Shown piece by piece: positions 29,736-36,921 of a stretch of DNA of 64,000 nt; position 1 is the first letter of the stretch, and every line of letters begins with the position of its first letter. Made by a program: the position numbers and the translations under genes. Under the pieces are notes generated by a model. That model made no database searches. It saw only the letters and a list, made by a program, of their open reading frames with translations, and was not told the origin of the DNA. The DNA is taken from the NCBI GenBank assembly GCA_902774265.1, contig CACYHR010000001.1, positions 19,066 through 83,065 on the forward strand. The letters run 5' to 3'. The DNA comes from an uncultured Eubacteriales bacterium. Its GTDB lineage: Bacteria; Bacillota; Clostridia; Peptostreptococcales; Anaerovoracaceae.

Positions 29736-30476
29736 ATGATTAATGTGAAAGTAAATGAAAAACATCACAATCGAGGATTCACTCTTGCTGAGTTACTGAT
29801 TGTAGTAGCGATAATTGCTGTGCTGGTGGCTATCGCTATTCCTATTTTCACCAACCAACTCGAAAAATCAAGAGAGGCAACCGACTTGGCCAATTGTCGA
29901 ACAGCATATGGAGAGTTGATACACGATTATCTTGCCAATGGCACTGGATCATATGTTGTTGTGAGATGCACTCAGACGAAAGAAGGATGGAACTATACGG
30001 AACCAGTCATTGGATCTATTGTTGCAAGTTCTAATGGAAAAAAATTGAAATGTGAGGGAGATATAGAGATTATTGATGGTTTTGTTTCGAACTATATGGA
30101 AAATTATGGGTATTATTCTGGCGGAAACAGACAGGTTGGCAAAGACGCAGATATTTATTTATACGTTGATGATGATGGAGTTATTTCTGTTTCAATAGAT
30201 GATAGTGCAAAACCAATATATAATTATTCTGACCTACCAGATCTTACTCCGGGTGGTGGTAAAACGAAAGATATGAATAAAGTGTATGTTAAAGGTGAGA
30301 ACGAATTTACCTATTCGGAGGAGAAGCCTGTGATAAAGGATAAAAATGGGAATACTATAGAACCATCAGGTGATAATATATATTTATACGCTGGCAAGTA
30401 TTATTATACGAGCGGGGGAGATAAAGATTGGTATTATAATGATGGTAGTGGATGGGTTTTAATTAGACGTGATTGA
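29736..30476 (+). CDS. Second type IV prepilin
   Basis: 246 residues from ATG 29736, which follows AAAGGGGG at 29717; the frame is open from 29691. Leader MINVKVNEKHHNRG, cleavage after Gly14, then FTLAELLIVVAIIAVL. The next roughly 40 residues nearly match the major pilin (IPIFTNQLEKSREATDLAN), so the two should share a filament core. The head is larger and different, rich in Tyr, Gly and Asp, ending in a repeat-like YYYTSGGDKDWYYNDG section. Flanking glycan genes separate it from the pilus operon. It could be an alternative major pilin or a tip/minor subunit. Confidence 0.93.
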   Translation: MINVKVNEKHHNRGFTLAELLIVVAIIAVLVAIAIPIFTNQLEKSREATDLANCRTAYGELIHDYLANGTGSYVVVRCTQTKEGWNYTEPVIGSIVASSNGKKLKCEGDIEIIDGFVSNYMENYGYYSGGNRQVGKDADIYLYVDDDGVISVSIDDSAKPIYNYSDLPDLTPGGGKTKDMNKVYVKGENEFTYSEEKPVIKDKNGNTIEPSGDNIYLYAGKYYYTSGGDKDWYYNDGSGWVLIRRD

Positions 30477-30505
30477 TCATCATTAAAAACCGTGCTGCCC
30501 GGGAA

Positions 30506-30538
30506 TGCTCTGTATATTTTTTGACAGTATACAGAGCA
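30506..30538 (+). terminator. Hairpin after the second pilin gene
   Basis: TGCTCTGTAT-13 nt-ATACAGAGCA, a perfect 10-bp stem 30 nt past the stop. The T-run is in the loop, not after the stem, so termination strength is uncertain. Confidence 0.55.
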
Positions 30539-30802
30539 GTTCTGTGACATTCAACTTAAGCTATATTAAGACAGCCCGAGACGGCATTAACAATTGTAGG
30601 ATCGTCAAGCAGAAAATAACAGAATAAATATACAAAAAACATTTTTTGAATGATATTCAACAATAGAATAATGGAATTCTGCAATAAATTCATGAATGAG
30701 TTGAAATGCCGTGCTTCCCATTGTTTTCATGGGATTGACGGATTTACATCGGCAGCTATAATGTAAAACAAGTCAGGAAAGCAGTGAGTTAGCGGCTGGC
30801 TC
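30539..30802. other. AT-rich non-coding stretch
   Basis: About 260 bp between the pilin terminator and the first copy of the island repeat. I see no reading frame with a ribosome site and no structure worth naming. It marks the boundary between the pilus/glycan region and the accessory island. Confidence 0.4.
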
Positions 30803-31053
30803 GACCGAAGATGTTTTTACCACATTCCTACCGCCGAGGAGGTGATGCGCATGGTAGAGACTGTTCGAAGGGAGGGCCGGAGATTGTAAGAGTTACCATA
30901 ACGTTCGACCGACGGGTTGTTCGTGTAACAATCACCATTAAAAAAGCCGCCTGCGCACGTAACTAGGCGGCGACTAGCAAACAGTCGAGTTAGTTGCTGA
31001 CGAGCAACGCTCTTCCTGACACCATTATATGCAGACGCATTGAGGTTTGCAAG
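30803..31053 (+). repeat. Island repeat, copy A (toxin-like leader and hairpins)
   Basis: 251 bp, matched by copy B at 32737-32913. It contains CTACCGCCGAGGAGGTGATG (strong ribosome site followed by ATG 30845/30851, giving only a 14-15 codon frame), a coding-like stretch for a short basic Val/Thr/Ile-rich peptide (VTIT motifs), a terminator-like GCCGCC/GGCGGC stem (30946-30971), and a GTTGCT-gacg-AGCAAC hairpin (30993-31008). The leader-plus-terminator plan recalls small holin-like type I toxin loci of Firmicutes, but no hydrophobic toxin frame survives. Probably a degenerate dispersed element. Confidence 0.7.
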
Positions 31054-31232
31054 TGTGATTTTAAAATCGAGGATCATTGAAATGTTTGATTCATCAACAG
31101 ATGAGAAGTATAAAGTAAGATTAATTCGTCCTTGAATACCATAGCCATACCGTTTCTATTACCTTGCGGGAACGGGGATTCTGACTTAAAATGAACATTA
31201 GTTATGATAAGACCGAACGAAAGGAATTCCTG

Positions 31233-31670
31233 ATGTTGAATGTGTTTTTTGGTGACATGCCGGAGGCGGTATACAACACGGCAGTGTTTTTCAAGAATGA
31301 CTACGAAGATGAGTGGATCATTGATCCTGTTGTGAAAGAGATGATCCGGGATGTGGATCGTTCAGAAGTCATAGACAGCGGTATTATCGACAGTCCTGTA
31401 CTGGGAAAGATTCCACCTTTGGGGCTGTCAGGCGGAGTGAAGACGCTCATCCTGGTAAAATTTGAACCGGAGAAGGTTTTCAATGCGTCGACATGCGGCG
31501 ATAACTGCGCAAAGTGGCTGCTGAATATTGCAGAAGAGGAAGACCGGACGGTGAACCTGCGGCATATTATGGATTTTGGCGATAGTGCCTTCGAAATCAG
31601 GATCCTTAACAATGGAGCGGTGGTTCATAATATGACGGAGCTCGTAGATATCGCGATTGATTATATCTGA
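31233..31670 (+). CDS. DUF4869-like protein, first gene of a two-gene cassette
   Basis: About 145 residues from ATG 31233, placed by AAAGGA 7 nt upstream (the frame is open from 31191). Soluble, acidic, no membrane segment. It begins MLNVFFGDMPEAVYNT and includes GKIPPLGLSGGVKTLIL and a DNCAKWLLNIAEEEDRTV block. I recognise the pattern as DUF4869, a family of unknown function, from memory. It lies 11 nt before the P-loop ATPase gene with GGAGAG in between, so the two form one transcriptional unit. The pair is bracketed by two copies of a repeat, suggesting a mobile or exchangeable cassette. No catalytic motif is evident. Confidence 0.75.
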   Translation: MLNVFFGDMPEAVYNTAVFFKNDYEDEWIIDPVVKEMIRDVDRSEVIDSGIIDSPVLGKIPPLGLSGGVKTLILVKFEPEKVFNASTCGDNCAKWLLNIAEEEDRTVNLRHIMDFGDSAFEIRILNNGAVVHNMTELVDIAIDYI

Positions 31671-31681
31671 GGAGAGAGTGA

Positions 31682-32665
31682 ATGAAAGGCATCCACAAAG
31701 TGCAGATACAGAATAAACGTATCCGGTACGAGTTCGAACTCAGAAGAAACCTGACGGTCATCCGTGGTGACAGCGCCACCGGAAAGACCACTCTTATTGA
31801 TATGGTTCAGGAGTATATCAACAATGGAGCGGACAGTTCCATACGGTTGATCTGTGATAAGGCATGCTTTGTCCTGGAAGGAGCGACCTGGAAAGGCCAG
31901 CTCTCTGAAATGCACGATAGTATCGTATTCATCGACGAGGGGAATTCGTTTGTTTATACGCGTGAGTTCTCTCGTGAGATCCAGAAAACAGATAATTACT
32001 ATGTTATCGCAAGTCGTGAGGGACTTCCGGCTCTGCCATACAGTGTGACTGAGATTTACGGCATCCGCACCAGCGGGAAGTATGGCGGCCTGAAGCAGCA
32101 TTACCATGAGTTCTATCGGATATATGGGGAAGGGAGCATGGGAAAAGAGATCCATCCGCATACGGTGGTGACGGAGGATGCCAACGCAGGATACCGGTTT
32201 TTCGACGGAATTTGCTCAGAAAGTGAAATCGTCTGTGTTTCTGCGGAAGGAAAAGCTAAGGTTCTGCAAAAAGCCAGGGAGCACAGCGCAGATGGCAGTG
32301 TTCTCCTGATTGCAGACGGAGCAGCATTTGGGGCGGAGATTGACCGTGTGATGAAATTCCTGAGGACGCATAAGGATGTCAGCCTGTATCTGCCGGAGTC
32401 GTTTGAATGGCTGATTCTTTCTGCGAATCCGATGAAAGATCCTGAGGTCCAAAGCATTCTGGAGGAGCCATCTGAATATATTGACTCGAAGGATTATTTC
32501 AGCTGGGAGCGATTCTTCACAAGACTGCTGACGGATCGTACGCAAGGTACATGGCTGCAGTACTCAAAGAGCAGTATCAATCCGGCCTACTTGAAGGGAA
32601 CTGTTCGGGATGCGATACTGGCAGAAATGCCGACCATTCATTTAATGAATCAGAGTATGGAATGA
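31682..32665 (+). CDS. P-loop ATPase of the DUF4869 cassette
   Basis: 327 residues. Walker A GDSATGKTT (about 32-40) is close to the N-terminus, as in ABC/OLD-type ATPases, but only about 40 residues separate it from Walker B SIVFIDEG (about 79-86), so the usual helical and signature (LSGGQ) parts are missing. The C-terminal half (about 180-240) has IVCVSAEGKAKVL and VLLIADGAAFGAEI, weakly like the first two strands of a TOPRIM domain, though not enough to call a nuclease. It ends with a strong terminator. It could be the effector or energy unit of a two-gene defence or regulatory system; that is inference. Such proteins are sometimes misnamed translation factors. Confidence 0.75.
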   Translation: MKGIHKVQIQNKRIRYEFELRRNLTVIRGDSATGKTTLIDMVQEYINNGADSSIRLICDKACFVLEGATWKGQLSEMHDSIVFIDEGNSFVYTREFSREIQKTDNYYVIASREGLPALPYSVTEIYGIRTSGKYGGLKQHYHEFYRIYGEGSMGKEIHPHTVVTEDANAGYRFFDGICSESEIVCVSAEGKAKVLQKAREHSADGSVLLIADGAAFGAEIDRVMKFLRTHKDVSLYLPESFEWLILSANPMKDPEVQSILEEPSEYIDSKDYFSWERFFTRLLTDRTQGTWLQYSKSSINPAYLKGTVRDAILAEMPTIHLMNQSME

Positions 32666-32680
32666 TATGGATAAAGAAAG

Positions 32681-32717
32681 ATGCCGAAATTGTATCGAAT
32701 TAATACAATTTCGGCAT
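32681..32717 (+). terminator. Terminator of the DUF4869/ATPase cassette
   Basis: A perfect 15-bp inverted repeat ATGCCGAAATTGTAT-7 nt-ATACAATTTCGGCAT, 15 nt past the ATPase stop, followed by TCTCGTT. Confidence 0.8.
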
Positions 32718-32736
32718 TCTCGTTAAAATGTATCGT

Positions 32737-32913
32737 GACCAAAGACGTTTTTATTACATCCCTACCGCCGAGAAGGTGATGGCCATGGTAACGATAAGCA
32801 TTAAAAGCCGCCTACGCACGTTACTAGGCGGCGCCCCCCATTGGCCGAGTTGGTTGCTGACGAGCAACGCTCTTCCTGACACAATTTTATGCAAACTCAC
32901 TGAGTTTTGCAAG
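32737..32913 (+). repeat. Island repeat, copy B
   Basis: 177 bp, in the same orientation as copy A, which it matches from GACC(G/A)AAGA through the ribosome-site segment, the GCCGCC/GGCGGC stem, the GTTGCT/AGCAAC hairpin (32853-32868) and on to TTTGCAAG. It lacks about 74 bp present in copy A after ATGGTA. The deletion joins the start codon to the later VTISIK-coding part, giving an open frame from 32728 that is probably not a real gene. Together with copy A it forms direct repeats around the two-gene cassette. Confidence 0.7.
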
Positions 32914-32973
32914 ATTATTTTGGAAATGAGTCAACGAACCGATCCTAAAAATATCAGTAAAAACTTCATGCTA

Positions 32974-34179
32974 TCAGTGTCTGCTCCTGTGGTCTTTCCA
33001 GATGTCGACTCCACGCTGGAATGCGGCGAGTTTGTCGAGTTTTTTCTCGTATAACTCTTTGATTTTTGGTATGCGAATATGACGCTCTGTAACATCCTGC
33101 TCATATAGGGAGAAATCCATTACAGCCTTGTCGATATCGACGAGGTTTCTGTTCCGGACATATTGAAGCAGGCGTACCTCCGGGGCAATAAAAGAATGGG
33201 TTTTTATTTCATTCAGCCTGATATGTGATAGTTCGTCATATGGAATGTTGTAAAACATTGAATTGCCGGAATCGTATATTGGGGCAAATCCAAGTATCTT
33301 CAGAGTATCCGGGTTGCGCATTACAGCGATGTTATTCATATGCCTGTCCGTGTTCGTTATCAGATAGTCAGTCATGATCTGATAGTCGATGAAATCGTCA
33401 AACTCCTGCTCATCCATTCCGAGCCCCAGACAGACAGTTTTAAACGGATGATAAAATGATTCATTATATCTGGTCTTGATGGTCTGGAGCAATTCCCACG
33501 CGCTGATACATTCGATTTCTTCGCTGCAAAAATCATAGGACATACAGCCGAGCCCCTCGATGTTGCCGTCAATCTGCATACGAACAGGATAATATGATGT
33601 AAAATGCCTGAATCCCTGTTGTTCATGGAGCCTTGCGGCAAATAATTCATTTAAACTCTGCTGGTATGAATCCCCATAGTTTCCCTTGATAAGGTACCTG
33701 CGACCGTCTCCGGCAATGCACCATTTCTTTTGCAGTTCGCCTTGAGATGTCGCGCAGTTGAACCGTGTCATACGTCTTAAATCAATAACGTGATCTTTGT
33801 TTATAGTTAAATCACCGAATGTGTCGACAAAATCATTTGTAAACAGATTAACGTCGGACCACTTTATAATTTCATCGCGAGGCCTTATCCAGTAACAATC
33901 TGAGAGGCTGAGGGCGAGGTTATTTACAAGTGCACTGTTCGTAGAACTGTAGCCAAGTCGTTGGAGCGCAGTTTTTGCGCCATGCCTTGTTTTCGGGATT
34001 GCTCTGTCGTTCCACCATTCGTGGAATCGCATATTGTTCATCTGTCCACCGAGAGGGAAGTGCTCCATTGCAGTTTCGTTTCGTCTCACTCTGGAGATAG
34101 ATCCATCATCGCTGATTTCCATTAGGCATACAGGGATGTCTTTGTGCATCAAGTAGTATTCTCTGTTTATTGCAGCCAT
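32974..34179 (-). CDS. HipA-like serine/threonine kinase (toxin of a HipBA-type module)
   Basis: 401 residues, close to HipA length. The C-terminal kinase core shows the ATP-binding Lys in RYLIKGNYG (about 171-180), the catalytic loop ITNTDRHMNNI (about 293-303) and the metal-binding APIYDSGNS (about 319-327), which is the HipA signature. The N-terminal HipA subdomain is divergent. HipA kinases phosphorylate aminoacyl-tRNA synthetases such as GltX and slow growth; the target here is unknown. AGAGGA precedes the ATG. It follows the HTH gene by 80 bp on the same strand, the standard HipBA order. Confidence 0.88.
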   Translation of the reverse strand: MAAINREYYLMHKDIPVCLMEISDDGSISRVRRNETAMEHFPLGGQMNNMRFHEWWNDRAIPKTRHGAKTALQRLGYSSTNSALVNNLALSLSDCYWIRPRDEIIKWSDVNLFTNDFVDTFGDLTINKDHVIDLRRMTRFNCATSQGELQKKWCIAGDGRRYLIKGNYGDSYQQSLNELFAARLHEQQGFRHFTSYYPVRMQIDGNIEGLGCMSYDFCSEEIECISAWELLQTIKTRYNESFYHPFKTVCLGLGMDEQEFDDFIDYQIMTDYLITNTDRHMNNIAVMRNPDTLKILGFAPIYDSGNSMFYNIPYDELSHIRLNEIKTHSFIAPEVRLLQYVRNRNLVDIDKAVMDFSLYEQDVTERHIRIPKIKELYEKKLDKLAAFQRGVDIWKDHRSRH

Positions 34180-34259
34180 TTCTGTTCCTCTTTCGATTAG
34201 TCAAATGCAGTAGGGTGATACGAACGCTGGAACTGTTCACCACGTGAATGTCGAAGCTG

Positions 34260-34664
34260 TCATATCCAGATGATATCTTCCTGCTTGTCATATCTGCAGT
34301 CGCGGTTGAATCTTTCCTGTATTTCATAAAAACTCTCAAAAAGATCTGAGATGTACAATTTGAGATTCTGCCTCTTCACATCGCTGAGATCCTCGCTGAT
34401 AGTGATGTGGTTTCCTTTGACATCCGTGACCGTATGTTTCGCCTTGTCGTAATAGAATATCGCGCCATCCTTTCCTTCGATTTTTTCAAGCGAAGAGTCA
34501 GATGACGGCAGTGATCTTGCGATAAGATCGACTACATATCGTGGAGCCGAGGACTCTCCCTGCTCCCACTTTCGTAAAGTGCTGACCGGAATGTCGAATA
34601 GATCGGCAAACTTCTGTTGACTCAGGCCGGTTTTTGCCCTTAATTCTTTAATGATCATGCTCAT
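34260..34664 (-). CDS. XRE/HipB-like antitoxin regulator
   Basis: 134 residues. The N-terminal helix-turn-helix is LSQQKFADLFDIPVSTLRKWEQGESSAP (about 14-41). The C-terminal half is helical, longer than in HipB of E. coli, and may contact the kinase. GAGGTG 5 nt before the ATG sets the start. Just upstream are two TATCC-n5-GGATA palindromes, likely its binding sites, giving autoregulation of the hipBA-like operon. The last 17 or so codons are duplicated as a fragment upstream of the gene. Confidence 0.88.
   Translation of the reverse strand: MSMIIKELRAKTGLSQQKFADLFDIPVSTLRKWEQGESSAPRYVVDLIARSLPSSDSSLEKIEGKDGAIFYYDKAKHTVTDVKGNHITISEDLSDVKRQNLKLYISDLFESFYEIQERFNRDCRYDKQEDIIWI
34273..34323. repeat. 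51-bp direct repeat, copy within the antitoxin gene end
   Basis: This 51-bp segment, coding the C-terminal end of the HTH protein, recurs at 34739-34789 with one mismatch and in the same orientation. Confidence 0.85.
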
Positions 34665-34678
34665 AACAACACCTCAGG

Positions 34679-34723
34679 TATCCATTTTGGATATATTTTA
34701 TAAAATTATATCCAAAATGGATA
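34679..34723. promoter_or_regulatory. HipB-type operators
   Basis: Two palindromes, TATCCATTTTGGATA (34679-34693) and TATCCAAAATGGATA (34709-34723), have centres 30 bp apart (about three helical turns). The half-sites TATCC/GGATA are the same as those of the E. coli HipB operator, which has an 8-nt centre; here it is 5 nt. The two sites are also inverted copies of each other. They lie just upstream of the antitoxin start. Confidence 0.8.
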
Positions 34724-34738
34724 CTGGCGTCAACGATA

Positions 34739-34789
34739 ATATCTTCCTGCTTGTCATATCTGCAGTCGCGGTTGAACCTTTCCTGTATT
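34739..34789. repeat. 51-bp direct repeat, orphan copy upstream of the antitoxin operators
   Basis: Matches 34273-34323 with one mismatch. It has the sequence of an antitoxin gene end but no gene body, so it is probably the remnant of a second HipB-like copy or of an unequal recombination. Confidence 0.85.
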
Positions 34790-34858
34790 ATTATCTTTAT
34801 TATGGCATGATAAGTTTATAAGCACTGGATATCGAGGGTTTTCTGCTATGCATTTATT

Positions 34859-34867
34859 TGATATAAT
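34859..34867 (+). promoter_or_regulatory. Extended -10 promoter of the small membrane protein gene
   Basis: TGATATAAT (TG-n-TATAAT) 34 bp before the start codon; no good -35. Confidence 0.5.
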
Positions 34868-34900
34868 TCCAATGTAGTTTGGTTGCAGATAGGAGCATTT

Positions 34901-35119
34901 ATGAATAATAAGGGCAGAGGATCGGGCCTGGCGCTGATAATGATGCTGATAGTTGCGCTGATAGTAGCATGGCTTGTGATGACTCAGATGGGCGGATTCG
35001 GTTTCGGAAAAACTGAAGAGCAGCAGGAGCAGATGCAGGAACAGGCGGTGGATTCGGCGCAGGACGCCGTCGACGCGCTCAATCAGAAAATGGAAGAGGC
35101 TGTTCAGACGGATGAATAG
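34901..35119 (+). CDS. Small single-span membrane protein
   Basis: 72 residues from ATG 34901, set by AGGAG at 34889. Short N-terminus MNNKGRGSG, one membrane segment (about 10-29, LALIMMLIVALIVAWLVMTQ), then a Gln/Glu-rich, probably coiled-coil cytoplasmic or outer tail. No family recognised. It resembles the small accessory membrane proteins common in clostridial genomes. It stands alone, with its own promoter, between the HipBA module and the VOC gene. Confidence 0.7.
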   Translation: MNNKGRGSGLALIMMLIVALIVAWLVMTQMGGFGFGKTEEQQEQMQEQAVDSAQDAVDALNQKMEEAVQTDE

Positions 35120-35225
35120 ATTAGTGCTGCAGAATCGATAAATATATTTTGCAGTATCCAGGCGTATAGTTCAAAACTAAAAAACAGATTGTGAATGATT
35201 ATATTAAGGAGAAACGGGGAAAATT

Positions 35226-35606
35226 ATGAAGATCACAACATTTAATCCGATGATTATTGCGAAAGATGCAGAGGAAGTCTCTTCGCTGTTTAAGGACATG
35301 GGCTTTGAAGTACGCCACAATCCGAAGGGCATCGGCTTTTACGATACGGAAGAGATCCGGATGAAGGATGAAAACGGATTTCATATTGATATAGATGTTC
35401 CTGATATTGATTTTCCTAAAGATTTTGTAGCGATCCGCATGAATGTCGATAATTTTGAAGAGGCATATGAGCTGCTGCAGAAATACGGATTTAAAAATAT
35501 CTATGTCAATAAAACAGTCAATACCGGCTCTGCAAAAACTGCGACTATGTTTTCGCCTTCAAAAATTGTGATCAAACTCGTGCAGCACTTCAAAACGGAG
35601 GAATAA
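35226..35606 (+). CDS. VOC (glyoxalase/bleomycin-resistance) family protein
   Basis: 126 residues, one VOC unit of two beta-alpha-beta-beta-beta modules. The first strand is FNPMIIAKDAEEVSSLFKDMGF, the middle has FHIDIDVPD and the second module starts AIRMNVDNFEEAYELLQKYGF. Metal-binding residues of glyoxalase I are not clearly conserved. Substrate and role unknown. AAGGAGAAACGGGG upstream is a broad ribosome site. It is transcribed alone and ends at a hairpin. Confidence 0.82.
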   Translation: MKITTFNPMIIAKDAEEVSSLFKDMGFEVRHNPKGIGFYDTEEIRMKDENGFHIDIDVPDIDFPKDFVAIRMNVDNFEEAYELLQKYGFKNIYVNKTVNTGSAKTATMFSPSKIVIKLVQHFKTEE

Positions 35607-35612
35607 AGCAAG

Positions 35613-35665
35613 AAGCATAAAGGATTCGGCTTAGCAGAATCCATAACCGACCGAGCAGGATGCTT
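35613..35665 (+). terminator. Stem-loop between convergent VOC and glf genes
   Basis: Nested stems: AAGCAT/ATGCTT outside and GGATTC-9 nt-GAATCC inside, with a weak T-rich tail. Probably ends the VOC transcript. Confidence 0.45.
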
Positions 35666-35684
35666 TATAAAATACAGATAATGA

Positions 35685-36818
35685 CTACCTTGAGAGAAGC
35701 TCATCGGCTTTGCTGATGGCGGCGGCGATCACCTGATCCATATCATAATAACGGTATTCGCCGAGCCGCCCGCCGAATGTGACTTTATCCTCGCGCGAAG
35801 CAAGTTCTTTATACCCGGCATGCAGCCGGGTGTTTTTTTCATCGTTTATCGGATAATAAGCTTCCTTGCCCGGCATCCACTCAGCACTGTACTCTCTCGA
35901 AATTACAGTATTCGGGATCTCTCTGCCATGTTCATCCCGGCCGAACTCAAACCATTTGTGCTCGATTATCCGCGTCCACGGAGTTTCGGCATCGGTATAA
36001 TTGACGACCGCATTTCCCTGGAAATCCGGTATGCCGAGGGTCTCGGTCTCAAAGTGTAAGGTCCGGTATTGAAGCCGGCCGAGTCTGAAGTCAAAAAACG
36101 CATCGACCGGTCCGGTGTAAATAACGTGCCCGGTCATTTCGTCAAACATCTCTTTGTTCGCCAGATAGTCCGTGTTCAGACGCACCTCGATGCCGTCCAG
36201 CATCCCTTCGACCATTTTAGTGTAACCGCCGATCGGAATTCCCTGATACTTCGAGTCGAAATAATTGCTGTCGTACGTCATACGAACGGGTATGCGCTTT
36301 ATTATCGACGCCGGAAGCCTGTCGCACTCGCGGCCCCACTGTTTCTGCGTATAACCCTTTATCAGTTTCTCATAAATATCCCGGCCGACCATGGAAATAG
36401 CCTGCTCTTCCAGATTTTTCGGCTGTGTAATGCCGGATGTAGCGACCTGCTCGGCAATCTTTGCAGCTGCCTGCGCCGGGTCGGTCACACCCCACATCTT
36501 GCGGAAAGTGTGCATATTAAAAGGCAACTGAAAAATCTCCCCGCGGTAATTGGCGACAGGGGAGTTGATAAAGTCATTAAAGCTTGCATACTGATTGACA
36601 AACTTCCAGACTGTGCTGTCATTAGTATGGAAGATGTGCGGACCGTATCTGTGGACATTGATCCCGGCAAGCTTTTCCGTATAAGCATTACCGGCAATGT
36701 GATCCCGTTTTTCGATCACAAGCACAGATTTGCCGGCATCGCGCAGCCGCCGCGCCGCAGTCGCGCCGTAAAGCCCCGCCCCGACAACAAGATAGTCAAA
36801 CATGGGATATTCAAACAT
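35685..36818 (-). CDS. glf: UDP-galactopyranose mutase
   Basis: 377 residues, the normal Glf size. FAD-binding DYLVVGAGLYGATAARRL (about 8-25), EKRDHIAGNAY, then RYGPHIFHTN (about 57-66), the substrate-loop motif of the family, and later QKQWGRECDRLP. GGGAG 6 nt upstream sets the ATG at 36818. It converts UDP-galactopyranose to UDP-galactofuranose, the precursor of Galf in surface polysaccharides. No polysaccharide cluster is adjacent, but it may supply the glycan genes near 25-29 kb. Confidence 0.95.
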   Translation of the reverse strand: MFEYPMFDYLVVGAGLYGATAARRLRDAGKSVLVIEKRDHIAGNAYTEKLAGINVHRYGPHIFHTNDSTVWKFVNQYASFNDFINSPVANYRGEIFQLPFNMHTFRKMWGVTDPAQAAAKIAEQVATSGITQPKNLEEQAISMVGRDIYEKLIKGYTQKQWGRECDRLPASIIKRIPVRMTYDSNYFDSKYQGIPIGGYTKMVEGMLDGIEVRLNTDYLANKEMFDEMTGHVIYTGPVDAFFDFRLGRLQYRTLHFETETLGIPDFQGNAVVNYTDAETPWTRIIEHKWFEFGRDEHGREIPNTVISREYSAEWMPGKEAYYPINDEKNTRLHAGYKELASREDKVTFGGRLGEYRYYDMDQVIAAAISKADELLSR

Positions 36819-36921
36819 GGGAAACTCCCGCCTTTCCGAACCTGATTTGTAATACTATATCTCAGCGATATAGCTTATTCAACGATATTTGGAAATATTT
36901 ACCTGCAGTCCGGTCAGGCTG

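Noticed and set aside
30817-31077. 86-codon minus-strand frame across repeat copy A
   Set aside because: It runs antisense through the hairpins and terminator stem of the repeat; no start signal.
32728-33054. 108-codon frame through repeat copy B
   Set aside because: The frame is created by the 74-bp deletion relative to copy A and runs into the antisense end of the HipA-like gene.
35226-35606. Antibiotic (bleomycin/fosfomycin) resistance gene
   Set aside because: The VOC fold is clear, but the metal ligands and resistance-specific residues are not recognisable; family membership alone does not support resistance.
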